Source: CAZEER01 sp964586315 | GTDB taxonomy: Bacteria > Fidelibacterota > Marinisomatia > Marinisomatales > UBA1611 | Assembly: GCA_964586315.1 (NCBI GenBank) | Contig: CAZPHE010000050.1 | Span: 1-15,676 of the forward strand | Direction of reading: 5' to 3' | Length of the DNA: 15,676 nt | Part shown: positions 8,949-15,326 of the stretch, piece by piece | Position numbering within the stretch: position 1 is the first letter of the stretch | How the letters are laid out: every line of letters starts with the position of its first letter | The notes under the pieces: generated by a model | What the model was told of the DNA's origin: nothing | The model's input: only the letters and a program-made list of their open reading frames with translations | Databases searched by the model: none | Position numbers and translations under genes: made by a program

Positions 8949-9004
8949 TTAATAACAGCACGGGCAAGTGAATGAAAATAAAGTATATATAAATACATAA
9001 CCAT

Positions 9005-9034
9005 ATTATAATCTAGCCATCATACCACAAACAA
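9005..9034 (-). promoter_or_regulatory. Candidate promoter of the glycan operon
   Basis: On the minus strand TTGTTT (9034-9029) and TATAAT (9010-9005) are separated by 18 bp. The -10 is perfect and the -35 partial. The start codon lies 56 bp beyond the -10. The -35 sits inside the terminator's T-rich tail. Confidence 0.4.
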
Positions 9035-9053
9035 AAAACCCCACGAATGTGGG
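9011..9053. repeat. 43-bp intergenic repeat, copy 1
   Basis: Matches copy 3 (15327-15369) at 40 of 43 positions: ATCTA, then CCATCAT, CCACAAACAAAA, and CCCCACGAATGTGGG, with single differences between the blocks. It lies between the lipoprotein and deacetylase genes. It contains the terminator hairpin described separately. All three copies have the same orientation. Confidence 0.8.
9033..9053 (-). terminator. Rho-independent terminator of the MORN/DUF2723-C lipoprotein gene
   Basis: On the minus strand a CCCAC/GTGGG stem with a 4-base loop (hairpin 9040-9053) is followed by a G and six T. It lies 80 bp after the TGA stop at 9133, the usual place for an intrinsic terminator. Confidence 0.75.
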
Positions 9054-9132
9054 ACCGGTTGCCTTAAGAATTAACGGATCTATTTCAATAATACAATCTT
9101 TTTAAATAGATAAAGTCGTAGTGATGCCCAGT

Positions 9133-11373
9133 TCAATCATCCTTCCCTTTATCTTGAATTTCTTTTAAAATGCCTTTTGCATTTTCATCTGTCGGATAAC
9201 GCTGAATCCATTCAGCTAAGATTGCTTCCGCTTCTTTCAATTGGTTATTTTCTTTATAAATAAAAATAAGAGATTGTATAATGTCAGGGTACGCTTTTTG
9301 CCAGCCACGCCACTCTATTTCACTTATAGCTGCATTATTCAATTCTTCCTGTTTAATGATTTTTTCCTTTTTCAGGAAGTCCAATCTTAAATCTTCCAAT
9401 ACTTTAACCGCTGTCTGCACATCATCAAATTCTTTAAAAAGAGTTTTTGCATATTCAACTTTGTTCAATGGTTTAATATTTTCACGGATAACTAATTGAT
9501 CTAAAATACTTTTCATTTGAGCTTTCTCATTAAGCTCCCCATAAATTCGTGCAACCTGATAATGGATTTCATCATTAATAAAATCAATCTTTTCAGAAGG
9601 TATTTTATTTTCCATAGTATTTAAGATATCAATGATAGAATTTTTCAAATCAGACAATTTTTTATCATTTCTAGGGTTACTATTATTTTCTTTATTATAG
9701 TCCATATAAAAAGTCACTGCCAACTGTAAAAATGAAGATCTATAATTTTGAATGAATCTTTGATAGGATGGCATATTCTGGCTGATTGAATGATTAACAA
9801 ATTCATAGGAATATTTTCCCATCAAATTAGTTTTTAATTTTTCAATATCTATTGGTTTGACTTCATGACTGTTTAGTTCAAATACCATCCCTTCCAATTC
9901 CATATATTGTTCAAGACCCAAACGGTTTTTTTTAGCAATAGTATTTGCAAAATAGATTGGACGCTTCCACCCATTAAATGCATTAACCTGAACAATATGC
10001 ATCAAAACTAAATCTTGAAACCTAAGAAACCCTCTACCGTATGTTGGTTTTAATTCCCATTCCATAAAACCGCTTGTGTTTTCAGGATCATTTAAGACCG
10101 GAATCTTAACTGTTTGTGTTTCCCAGCTTTGTAAATTTGATGAAAGCTGGGCAATCTGGTCATCACTATATACAATAAATTGATTATCACTAGAGCGGCT
10201 CTCTCTTACATGCTTCACATACCATGGGTTATTTAATAAATTCACATTAACAACACATACATCTTTTCGGAAATTTTCATAGTCCTGGAGATACCACAAA
10301 GGATAAGTATCATTATCACCATTTGTAAATAGTATAGCATTTGAGTCACAAGATGCTAGCGTATGTTTTCCAATGTCAAACAGTGGGCCTTGAAAAGCTC
10401 CTGTTGAGATTCCTCTATCATAAGCAATTTTCATAGAGTCCATTTTCCCTTGATGTTTATATCCATATGCAAGAGTTCCATATTTTGCAATAATTTTAGA
10501 ACGATGATCAAGATTGAAAAATTCCCCAAATTCTTCTTCAGATACAAAAATATTGTTATCAAAATATGGATCAAGTTCCAAAACTTTCACATAGAATGAT
10601 GATGCATGGTTGGTTATAGAATAATTTGGAGATAAAAATTCTTTATAATCTTTATTTATATCTAAGAATAAAATTTCATCATTTACTTCACCCATTAGAA
10701 ACCAGACAGTTGCATTATGGGGTGATTTTTGATTAGCCTTTTCTAACAAATGAAAAGCAGATTTCATTAACAGAAGCTCCGATCCAAAACCATTAGACCT
10801 ACGAATATCTTTTAACACGGTTCTCCGATATTGATCATATTCATCTTTTTGGCTTTCAGAATATTTATTTCCTTTAGGAGGTCCAATAATCGAATATATT
10901 GATTTCATTTTACCCCGTGAAACGCCTCTATATAAAAACATATAATCCTTTATAATGTCCTTTGCACCTTCTAAAAAGGATTCTTTATCAACCATATCTT
11001 TCAACTTTTTTCTAATAAATAAATCAATCACCTCTTGATCTACATAGCTGCGATCAATTATACCATTCCCATATTTCCTAATGCTATTTTTTTTGCCATC
11101 TATATACCACTCTATCCATAATCCGTTTTTGTACCCATTTTCAATAAATCCTTCTTCTTTTTTATTTTCATTTTCATGAAACGAAATCATATTACCTGTA
11201 TATGGAACTTTTGAATTTATCTGAAAATATTTTCCATTTTTAACCTCTAAAAGATGCTCTTCTGTTACTTGTTTAGTTTTATCATGTTGAGCAAGATTGA
11301 ATTGATTAGAAATTGTTTTACAACCGAAAAATGTCAAAACAAAAAGTGAAAACAGTGGTAGATACCTAGCCAT
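9133..11373 (-). CDS. Lipoprotein with MORN (YwqK-like) segment and a DUF2723 C-terminal-like region
   Basis: From ATG 11373 the product is 746 residues. Hydrophobic MARYLPLFSLFVLTFFGC ends in a lipobox-like FFGC (C18), so it is probably lipid-anchored; an upstream TTG would put five extra residues before this signal. Residues about 45-105 form a YwqK cap and MORN unit (VPYTGNMISF, ENGYKNGLWIEWYIDGKK). After a linker and a helical TPR-like part (about 200-270) comes a region closely resembling the soluble C-terminal part of DUF2723 (GT117-like) proteins: FTNGDNDTYPLWYLQDYE (349-366), VVNVNLLNNPWYVKH, and WKRPIYFANT (469-478). The C-terminus is helical and TPR-like (KEAEAILAEWIQRYPTDENA). The membrane glycosyltransferase part of DUF2723 proteins is absent. 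Function unknown; an envelope scaffold or glycan-related accessory role is inference. TGA stop. Divergent from the XRE regulator. Confidence 0.82.
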   Translation of the reverse strand: MARYLPLFSLFVLTFFGCKTISNQFNLAQHDKTKQVTEEHLLEVKNGKYFQINSKVPYTGNMISFHENENKKEEGFIENGYKNGLWIEWYIDGKKNSIRKYGNGIIDRSYVDQEVIDLFIRKKLKDMVDKESFLEGAKDIIKDYMFLYRGVSRGKMKSIYSIIGPPKGNKYSESQKDEYDQYRRTVLKDIRRSNGFGSELLLMKSAFHLLEKANQKSPHNATVWFLMGEVNDEILFLDINKDYKEFLSPNYSITNHASSFYVKVLELDPYFDNNIFVSEEEFGEFFNLDHRSKIIAKYGTLAYGYKHQGKMDSMKIAYDRGISTGAFQGPLFDIGKHTLASCDSNAILFTNGDNDTYPLWYLQDYENFRKDVCVVNVNLLNNPWYVKHVRESRSSDNQFIVYSDDQIAQLSSNLQSWETQTVKIPVLNDPENTSGFMEWELKPTYGRGFLRFQDLVLMHIVQVNAFNGWKRPIYFANTIAKKNRLGLEQYMELEGMVFELNSHEVKPIDIEKLKTNLMGKYSYEFVNHSISQNMPSYQRFIQNYRSSFLQLAVTFYMDYNKENNSNPRNDKKLSDLKNSIIDILNTMENKIPSEKIDFINDEIHYQVARIYGELNEKAQMKSILDQLVIRENIKPLNKVEYAKTLFKEFDDVQTAVKVLEDLRLDFLKKEKIIKQEELNNAAISEIEWRGWQKAYPDIIQSLIFIYKENNQLKEAEAILAEWIQRYPTDENAKGILKEIQDKGKDD

Positions 11374-11444
11374 ACCTGAATCTAACAACCATCACCCAAA
11401 AATAAAACCTAAGCCCACAAAAAATTAAACTATACTAAAATATA

Positions 11445-11459
11445 TACTAATTTTTGGTA
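11445..11459. promoter_or_regulatory. Candidate operator 1 for the divergent regulator
   Basis: TACTA-ATTTT-TGGTA, an inverted repeat with one mismatch and a 5-bp spacer, near the lipoprotein side of the intergenic region. A further TACTA half-site lies at 11433-11437. It has the same architecture as the perfect repeat at 11486-11500, 41 bp away. Confidence 0.45.
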
Positions 11460-11485
11460 TTTATTTATTTTTTTTATTATATTTT

Positions 11486-11500
11486 TACTATTTTTTAGTA
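11486..11500. promoter_or_regulatory. Candidate operator 2 for the divergent regulator
   Basis: TACTA-TTTTT-TAGTA, a perfect inverted repeat with a 5-bp spacer. It ends 10 bp before TATAAT (11511-11516), so it would cover the -35 region of the regulator's own promoter, which suits autorepression. Confidence 0.5.
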
Positions 11501-11510
11501 TATTTATATT

Positions 11511-11532
11511 TATAATATTATAATAAAAGGAG
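11511..11532 (+). promoter_or_regulatory. -10 element(s) and Shine-Dalgarno of the XRE regulator
   Basis: Two overlapping-phase TATAAT hexamers (11511-11516 and 11519-11524) are followed by AGGAG (11528-11532), 11 bases before the ATG at 11544. No good -35 is visible. Confidence 0.45.
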
Positions 11533-11543
11533 CAAATCATCTT

Positions 11544-11882
11544 ATGAAATTATCAAAAAAATTTAAGAACCTTCGAAGAAAGCTTGATGTTAGTCAAGCA
11601 GAACTGGGTAGTTTGCTGAGTCTGTCTCCTGGAAGTATTTATAAATACGAAAGTGGAAAAGTTATACCCAGGGCAGATGTTCTTTCTAGATTAGAAGGAT
11701 TAGTAAAAAAGAAAGGAACGGAAATGCTAAATGACGAAGTTTTAGACAATAACAATCCAGATTATTTTATAAGCAATAAGAATATGATACAATTACTCAA
11801 TTTGCAATGCGAAAAAATTAGAAAACTGGAAAAAGAAATTGAATCATTCAACAAAAACAAAAAGGATATTGATTTTGATTAA
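11544..11882 (+). CDS. XRE/Cro-CI family helix-turn-helix regulator
   Basis: Small cytoplasmic DNA-binding protein of 112 residues. The HTH_3 domain spans about 5-58: KNLRRKLDVSQAELGSLL (helices 1-2) and SPGSIYKYESGKVIPR (recognition helix and following turn), a canonical Cro/CI pattern. The C-terminus (about 80-104, MIQLLNLQCEKIRKLEKEIE) is a short heptad-like coiled coil probably used for dimerisation. ATG start with AGGAG 11 bases upstream. It lies divergent from the MORN/DUF2723-C lipoprotein gene, and the spacer between them has two matching inverted repeats, so a local repressor of one or both genes is the simplest reading (inference). The stop lies only 10 bp from the converging MGMT-like gene, with no terminator between. 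Confidence 0.88.
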   Translation: MKLSKKFKNLRRKLDVSQAELGSLLSLSPGSIYKYESGKVIPRADVLSRLEGLVKKKGTEMLNDEVLDNNNPDYFISNKNMIQLLNLQCEKIRKLEKEIESFNKNKKDIDFD

Positions 11883-11892
11883 TATATAAGGT

Positions 11893-12303
11893 CTATAACT
11901 CTATCCCTTCCTGTAATTGTTTTTCAATGATAAAGTCAATCCCGCAAGCCAATTTTCCAGCCAATTTTGAGTCTGGATCAACAATTCTCCAAAATGGGGT
12001 GATCGTATTAATATCTTGGTGATTTTGATATTCTTCAAATGCAGCTTCAGAAATAATTCTCATAGAGATTCCAACGACAACTGGACAAGTCATCTCTGCC
12101 TTATATTCATCTGCAAGTTTTTTTCTTATTCGTTTTGAATTCAAAAATGTACCTTCAGGAATATTATTCACAAATTTGTCCAATACTTTGGGTGTAGGAA
12201 TAAGCATTTTAACTCCTGCAGGAATATCCGCAAACTTTTTTGGATTTATTTTTACTTGACAATCTTTATCAATATCTCTTTTCTCTACCCAAGATTTTTT
12301 CAT
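11893..12303 (-). CDS. MGMT-family (alkyltransferase-like) protein lacking the acceptor cysteine
   Basis: Protein of 136 residues. It resembles the MGMT DNA-binding-domain family of small uncharacterised proteins that start MKKSWxEK: IPAGVKMLIPTPKVLDKFVNNIPEG, a winged-helix part with RIRKKLADEYKAEMTCPVVVG (58-78), and ITPFWRIVDPDSKLAGK (101-117). The last segment aligns with the O6-alkylguanine transferase active-site block PCHRVI-G-L-GG, but PCHR reads PFWR (103-106), so there is no alkyl-acceptor cysteine there. By analogy with ATL proteins (PWHR) it might bind damaged DNA without repairing it; this is inference. It ends soon after KQLQEGIEL, so it may lack about 20 residues of the longer relatives. 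ATG start at 12303, TAG stop. Confidence 0.7.
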   Translation of the reverse strand: MKKSWVEKRDIDKDCQVKINPKKFADIPAGVKMLIPTPKVLDKFVNNIPEGTFLNSKRIRKKLADEYKAEMTCPVVVGISMRIISEAAFEEYQNHQDINTITPFWRIVDPDSKLAGKLACGIDFIIEKQLQEGIEL

Positions 12304-12311
12304 ATCTAAAT

Positions 12312-12506
12312 CTACACATAATCCCAGAGGCAGAAAGAACCATGCATACGTTTTGAATTGGAAACGCTAGTATCAATTATGCAATAATAATATACACCAT
12401 CATCGATAGAAGCATCTTCATCATAATTATACGCTAAACTATCAGTACATCCACAAATCGTTGAATTGATAGTAATTTCTGAGCAGTCTATAATTTGATT
12501 CCCCAA
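12312..12506 (-). pseudogene. Remnant of a secreted-protein GCTDSLAYNYDEDAS module
   Basis: An open frame of 64 codons directly follows an in-frame TAA at 12516 and has only a TTG as possible start. It encodes ICGCTDSLAYNYDEDASIDD, a close match to the short Cys- and Asp-rich unit repeated in secreted proteins of marine FCB bacteria (GCTDxxAxNYDxxAxxDDGSC), then YYYC. There is no export signal, and the second half (SKRMHGSFCLWDYV) is unlike the family. It is best read as a leftover piece of a larger gene. The alternative is a small real ORF coupled to the MGMT-like gene 8 bp downstream. Confidence 0.4.
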
Positions 12507-12522
12507 GTACGACCATTACAAA

Positions 12523-12565
12523 ATCAAACCATCATACTACAAACAAAAAATCTCATTAATGGTAG
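12523..12565. repeat. 43-bp intergenic repeat, copy 2 (decayed)
   Basis: The CCATCAT and CTACAAACAAAAAA blocks are kept, but the hairpin arms have changed from CCCCAC/GTGGGG to TCTCAT/GGTAGG and no longer pair well. It lies upstream of the remnant frame and has no minus-strand gene ending next to it, so it terminates nothing obvious. The rest of 12507-12752 is A+T-rich spacer containing the unlocated promoter of the MORN gene. Confidence 0.65.
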
Positions 12566-12752
12566 GTAATTTCTAATAGATATTTGTTAATATTATGTGA
12601 CATATTGAATTTTTAAAACAATAGTTTTTATTTTTATTAATTTTTATAAACAAAATTCTTATAAGGACTTAGGTTTTTACAAAAAAATATTTTTTTTCTT
12701 GGAAAACTATAAAATTGAAAAACTTAAATAAATTTTTACAAATTATCGTGTT

Positions 12753-13748
12753 ATGATATTCAAACAAAATAAAATAGCCTACTGGTCTATGTATTATATT
12801 TTTTTTATTTCTTTAGGATTCTCAAAAACTAAAGTAAATGTAAAAGATATAATACAATCAGGAGAAAAATATTTCTTAAAAGGGAACGATGTACCGTTTG
12901 AAGGAATCGTTTTTGATTTGTCTGACTTTAATGGCAATCAGATTCTAGAATACAAAGTGATTGATGGTATGAAAGATGGTCACTATCACGAATGGCATCA
13001 CAATGGTGGAAGAAAAATAATATATAATTATGAAAAAAATATTCGCCATGGACCATATTTAAAATATTATCAAAATGGTCAAAAAGAAGAAAAAGGATTT
13101 TGGAAAAACGGGAAAATCGATGGAATATGGACATTCTGGTATAAAAATGGAGAGAAAAAGAAAGAGGGAAAGTATAAGAATGATAAAGGAACAGGTTTAT
13201 GGACCTATTGGTATGATACAGGAGAAAAAGAGAGAGAAGGGTATAGAAACAATGGTACAAAGAGTGGATATTGGACCTATTGGTACAAGAATGGTAAAGA
13301 AAAAGAAAAAGGTATCTATTTTAATGGGGGAAAATATGGTTTATGGACCTATTGGTATCAAGAGAGTGATAAGTCATCAGAAGGGAATTATAAGAATGAC
13401 CAAAAGTTTGGATTATGGATATACTGGTATGATAATGGACAGAAAAAAGAAAAAGGATGCTACGTAAATAATAAAGAAGATGGGAAATGGACCTACTGGA
13501 ATGAAAACGGTCAAAAATTGATGGAAGGGAATTTCAAAAATGGTATCAATGATGGATACTGGACATATTGGCATGAAGATGAACAGATTGTTTCTTCGCA
13601 AGGCAGTTTCAAGGATAATAAGAAAGATGGTCTATGGAATTATTTTTATGACAATGGCTATAAGAAACAAGAAATAAATTTTCAAAATGATATTAAAACA
13701 TCTGAAAAATGTTGGGACCTCCAAGGTAATGAGATTATCTGTTTATAG
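12753..13748 (+). CDS. Exported YwqK-type MORN-repeat protein
   Basis: Protein of 331 residues. A hydrophobic N-terminus (about 9-24, IAYWSMYYIFFISLGF) suggests export. A YwqK cap (GEKYFLKGNDVPFEGIVF, 37-54) is followed by ten tandem units with G-x-W-x-Y-W-Y-x-N-G-Q-K-x-x-E-G-x-Y-K-N character, beginning at G76, 100, 124, 148, 172, 196, 220, 244, 268 and 293: exactly 24 residues apart except the last step of 25. The end, KCWDLQGNEIICL, is the usual YwqK C-terminal tail. Family proteins are often labelled antitoxin because of the YwqJ/YwqK pair, but no toxin partner is visible here, so a role as an envelope beta-repeat surface is more cautious. ATG start without a visible Shine-Dalgarno. Its cap and repeat resemble the N-terminal part of the lipoprotein at 9133-11373. 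Confidence 0.87.
   Translation: MIFKQNKIAYWSMYYIFFISLGFSKTKVNVKDIIQSGEKYFLKGNDVPFEGIVFDLSDFNGNQILEYKVIDGMKDGHYHEWHHNGGRKIIYNYEKNIRHGPYLKYYQNGQKEEKGFWKNGKIDGIWTFWYKNGEKKKEGKYKNDKGTGLWTYWYDTGEKEREGYRNNGTKSGYWTYWYKNGKEKEKGIYFNGGKYGLWTYWYQESDKSSEGNYKNDQKFGLWIYWYDNGQKKEKGCYVNNKEDGKWTYWNENGQKLMEGNFKNGINDGYWTYWHEDEQIVSSQGSFKDNKKDGLWNYFYDNGYKKQEINFQNDIKTSEKCWDLQGNEIICL
12978..13700 (+). repeat. 72-bp tandem coding repeats (10 MORN units)
   Basis: Repeat units encode MORN motifs at a 72-bp period. DNA identity is high in the core: TGGACCTATTGGTA recurs in the third to sixth units with few changes. This suggests recent unit duplication or gene conversion rather than only protein-level constraint. Confidence 0.8.
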
Positions 13749-13774
13749 ATTATATTATTATAAGTAAAAGAGCG

Positions 13775-13808
13775 GATTGCATTTAGCGAATCTAATTTTT
13801 CCTTTTTT
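13775..13808 (+). terminator. Terminator of the MORN-repeat gene
   Basis: Stem GATTGC/GC(G)AATC with one bulged G and loop ATTTA, followed by TAATTTTTCCTTTTTT. It begins 27 bp after the TAG stop. The rest of 13749-13917 is A+T-rich and shows nothing else. Confidence 0.6.
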
Positions 13809-13917
13809 CAAACGATTCTGATTTTATAACAGTTATTCGTCTCATAACAAAATAAATAATTAACAATAAAATTAATCCATAAAAAATGAATTCATACATA
13901 TCAGCTATACCTAGTAT

Positions 13918-14232
13918 CTACGCTAACTTTACGGCTGTGCCATATGCGAAAATCTCAGAAGCACCTTGCATAATTAATGATGTAGAAAATCTTAGGTTAA
14001 TTATAGCATCAGCATCTAATCTAACCGCATCTGCTATCATTCTTTCTAGTGCTTGCTCACGGGCATCTGCTTGCAATCTTGTATATTCTTCAATCTCTCC
14101 ACCAACTACATTTTTAAATAAAGCAAAAATATCTCTTCCTAAGTTTCGTGCTCTTACGGTGCTACCTCTTGCTATTCCAAGTATCTCATTGATTTCTCTA
14201 TTCGGGATGTTTTCTGTAGTTGTTATAATCAT
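13918..14232 (-). CDS. ybjQ: YbjQ/UPF0145 family protein (DUF74)
   Basis: Protein of 104 residues, the normal length for this family. It shows the family pattern: MIITTTENIPNREI, EILGIARGSTVRARNLGRD (17-34), VVGGEIEEYTRLQADAREQA (42-61), then DADAIINLRFSTSLI and the terminal EIFAYGTAVKLA. YbjQ proteins form beta-rich oligomers often annotated as heavy-metal binding; their physiological role is not established. ATG start with GAGG eight bases upstream (14241-14244), TAG stop. It is followed by the converging MORN gene and preceded by 206 bp (14233-14438) in which I see no gene. Confidence 0.9.
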   Translation of the reverse strand: MIITTTENIPNREINEILGIARGSTVRARNLGRDIFALFKNVVGGEIEEYTRLQADAREQALERMIADAVRLDADAIINLRFSTSLIMQGASEIFAYGTAVKLA

Positions 14233-14438
14233 AATAATTACCTCACAATATTATTAAGTACTATTTAAATCTATTAAATAAATTCTAAATAAAACCAAAA
14301 TTAAAAAGATGATATAATATTGTACGTTAGTTTTAGTTAATCATTGAAGTGCCTTTCTTTTATCATTTACATGGATATCGTTATCTATACCAATTCATTG
14401 TACAGGCTAGTTTTAAATTAAAAACCACGTTATTTTTT

Positions 14439-15011
14439 TCAACCAGAAATATATCGTTTGTGTACGAACACAATACCTGTGATAATTAAAAAAGTAAGTA
14501 ATATCGATCCGTAAAAATCATTTGCACTAAGATTATGATGAAATATTTGTTCTCCCACTCTCCAATCCCCTAAGTTAAATACCGGTTTACTCAAATAACT
14601 CCAACTCAAATTTGCACCAATTGGAAACCATAAAGTTTTTCTATGGATGTAATAGAGTCCAAGTAAAACACCAAATAAAAAAAGATTAAGTGACACAACT
14701 GGTGCCCCACTTACCTTGCCTAAATCAAATCCCCATGTGCCTACATAAACTCTTATCAGTACAAAAGTCAAAGATGATAAAATTAGTGCTATATATTTAT
14801 TAAATGAGCTGGAAAGATTCTGCAAAATAAATCCCCTTATGGCAATTTCTTCTCCTATAGCAACAATAGAAAAAACAAAAACATAAAGTAAGTGATGGTT
14901 TAGTGAAAACTTTACCTTATTCACTGTTAAAAATTCAAAAACATATAATCCACCAAATCCTAAAAACATTAATCCAAACCCAAGTAAAAGCCCTAGTATA
15001 AAATCATTCAT
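14439..15011 (-). CDS. CPBP intramembrane metalloprotease, C-terminal part
   Basis: If translation restarts at ATG 15011, the product is a 190-residue multi-pass membrane protein containing the CPBP motif 1 (GEEIAIRG, E54, E55, R59 of this part). Motif 2, normally FxxxH, reads FVLIR (83-87), and the third motif, normally HxxxN/B, reads NLSWS (134-138), so both catalytic histidines are missing. Then come FGVLLGLYYIHRKTLWFPIG and a final hydrophobic segment. CPBP proteases act in the inner membrane; the bacterial roles include peptide maturation and bacteriocin immunity. This copy is unlikely to be an active protease. No Shine-Dalgarno is obvious before the ATG, so the fragment may not be made. 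Confidence 0.5.
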   Translation of the reverse strand: MNDFILGLLLGFGLMFLGFGGLYVFEFLTVNKVKFSLNHHLLYVFVFSIVAIGEEIAIRGFILQNLSSSFNKYIALILSSLTFVLIRVYVGTWGFDLGKVSGAPVVSLNLFLFGVLLGLYYIHRKTLWFPIGANLSWSYLSKPVFNLGDWRVGEQIFHHNLSANDFYGSILLTFLIITGIVFVHKRYISG

Positions 15012-15074
15012 GTATCCCTGAAATCTTAGCCCTAAGGAAGAGAATGATTGTTTGTTAATATTTTTGTGAAAAAT

Positions 15075-15320
15075 TCAAATCCAAAATAAGGTCACAAATG
15101 GATTTGTAAGTGCAATAGTTACCCATTCTCCAAGATCAAAAAAAGTATGTTCATCGACTATTCTTAAAACCGAAAATATTATGGATTGTCCAAAAATATA
15201 TAGAATTAGATGAAATAACCCATTGAAAAGAAAGAAACAAATAAAAAAGAGTAAAACTTTGAGCCAACCGTGTTTTATTGGTGGATTTTTAAGCCATGAA
15301 ACCTTAGGTACATCATCCAT
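15075..15320 (-). CDS. CPBP intramembrane metalloprotease, N-terminal part ending at premature TGA
   Basis: Reading frame of 81 residues: cytoplasmic MDDVPKVSWLKNPPIKHGWL, one long hydrophobic stretch (KVLLFFICFFLFNGLFHLIL, about 21-40), then FFDLGEWVTIALTNPFVTLFWI. It contains no catalytic motif and makes sense only as the start of the CPBP protein continuing at 15074. ATG at 15320 begins 7 bp after the end of repeat copy 3. Confidence 0.5.
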   Translation of the reverse strand: MDDVPKVSWLKNPPIKHGWLKVLLFFICFFLFNGLFHLILYIFGQSIIFSVLRIVDEHTFFDLGEWVTIALTNPFVTLFWI

Positions 15321-15326
15321 ATCCAG

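Larger units (their letters stand above)
14439..15320 (-). pseudogene. CPBP (CAAX/Abi) membrane protease, one frame interrupted by an in-frame TGA
   Basis: The frame from ATG 15320 to the TGA at 14439 is continuous apart from one TGA at 15075-15077. Reading across it gives FWI-stop-IFHKNINKQSFSSLGL, which joins the two parts into one normal CPBP protein of about 293 residues; the SLGL block expected after the first membrane segments lies in the otherwise untranslated gap. The stop could be a nonsense mutation, a recoded codon or a sequencing error. The two histidine motifs of the family are also altered, which favours decay. Confidence 0.65.

Noticed and set aside
11374..11388. TTG start five codons upstream for the MORN/DUF2723-C lipoprotein
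   Set aside because: It would place LDSG before the export signal; ATG at 11373 gives a normal lipoprotein N-terminus.
12928..13601. Open frames on both strands overlapping the MORN gene (e.g. 13075-13467 plus, 12928-13260 minus, 13413-13601 minus)
   Set aside because: Their periodic low-complexity translations are frame shadows of the 72-bp MORN repeats.
12753..13748. Toxin-antitoxin system assignment from the YwqK family name
   Set aside because: The label comes from one B. subtilis pair. Here the protein appears exported and no candidate toxin lies next to it.
13886..14257. Plus-strand frame of 123 codons opposite the YbjQ gene
   Set aside because: The minus-strand YbjQ protein matches its family over the full length and has a Shine-Dalgarno; the plus-strand translation has no recognisable features.
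13749..14438. Search for tRNA, small RNA or riboswitch in the spacers around the YbjQ gene
   Set aside because: Apart from the MORN terminator, only A+T-rich sequence without conserved stems was found.
14439..15320. Genome-wide UGA recoding as the reason for the interrupted CPBP frame
   Set aside because: The lipoprotein gene ends at a TGA at a natural terminus, and no recognised gene in the window carries an internal TGA, so a local mutation or error is simpler.
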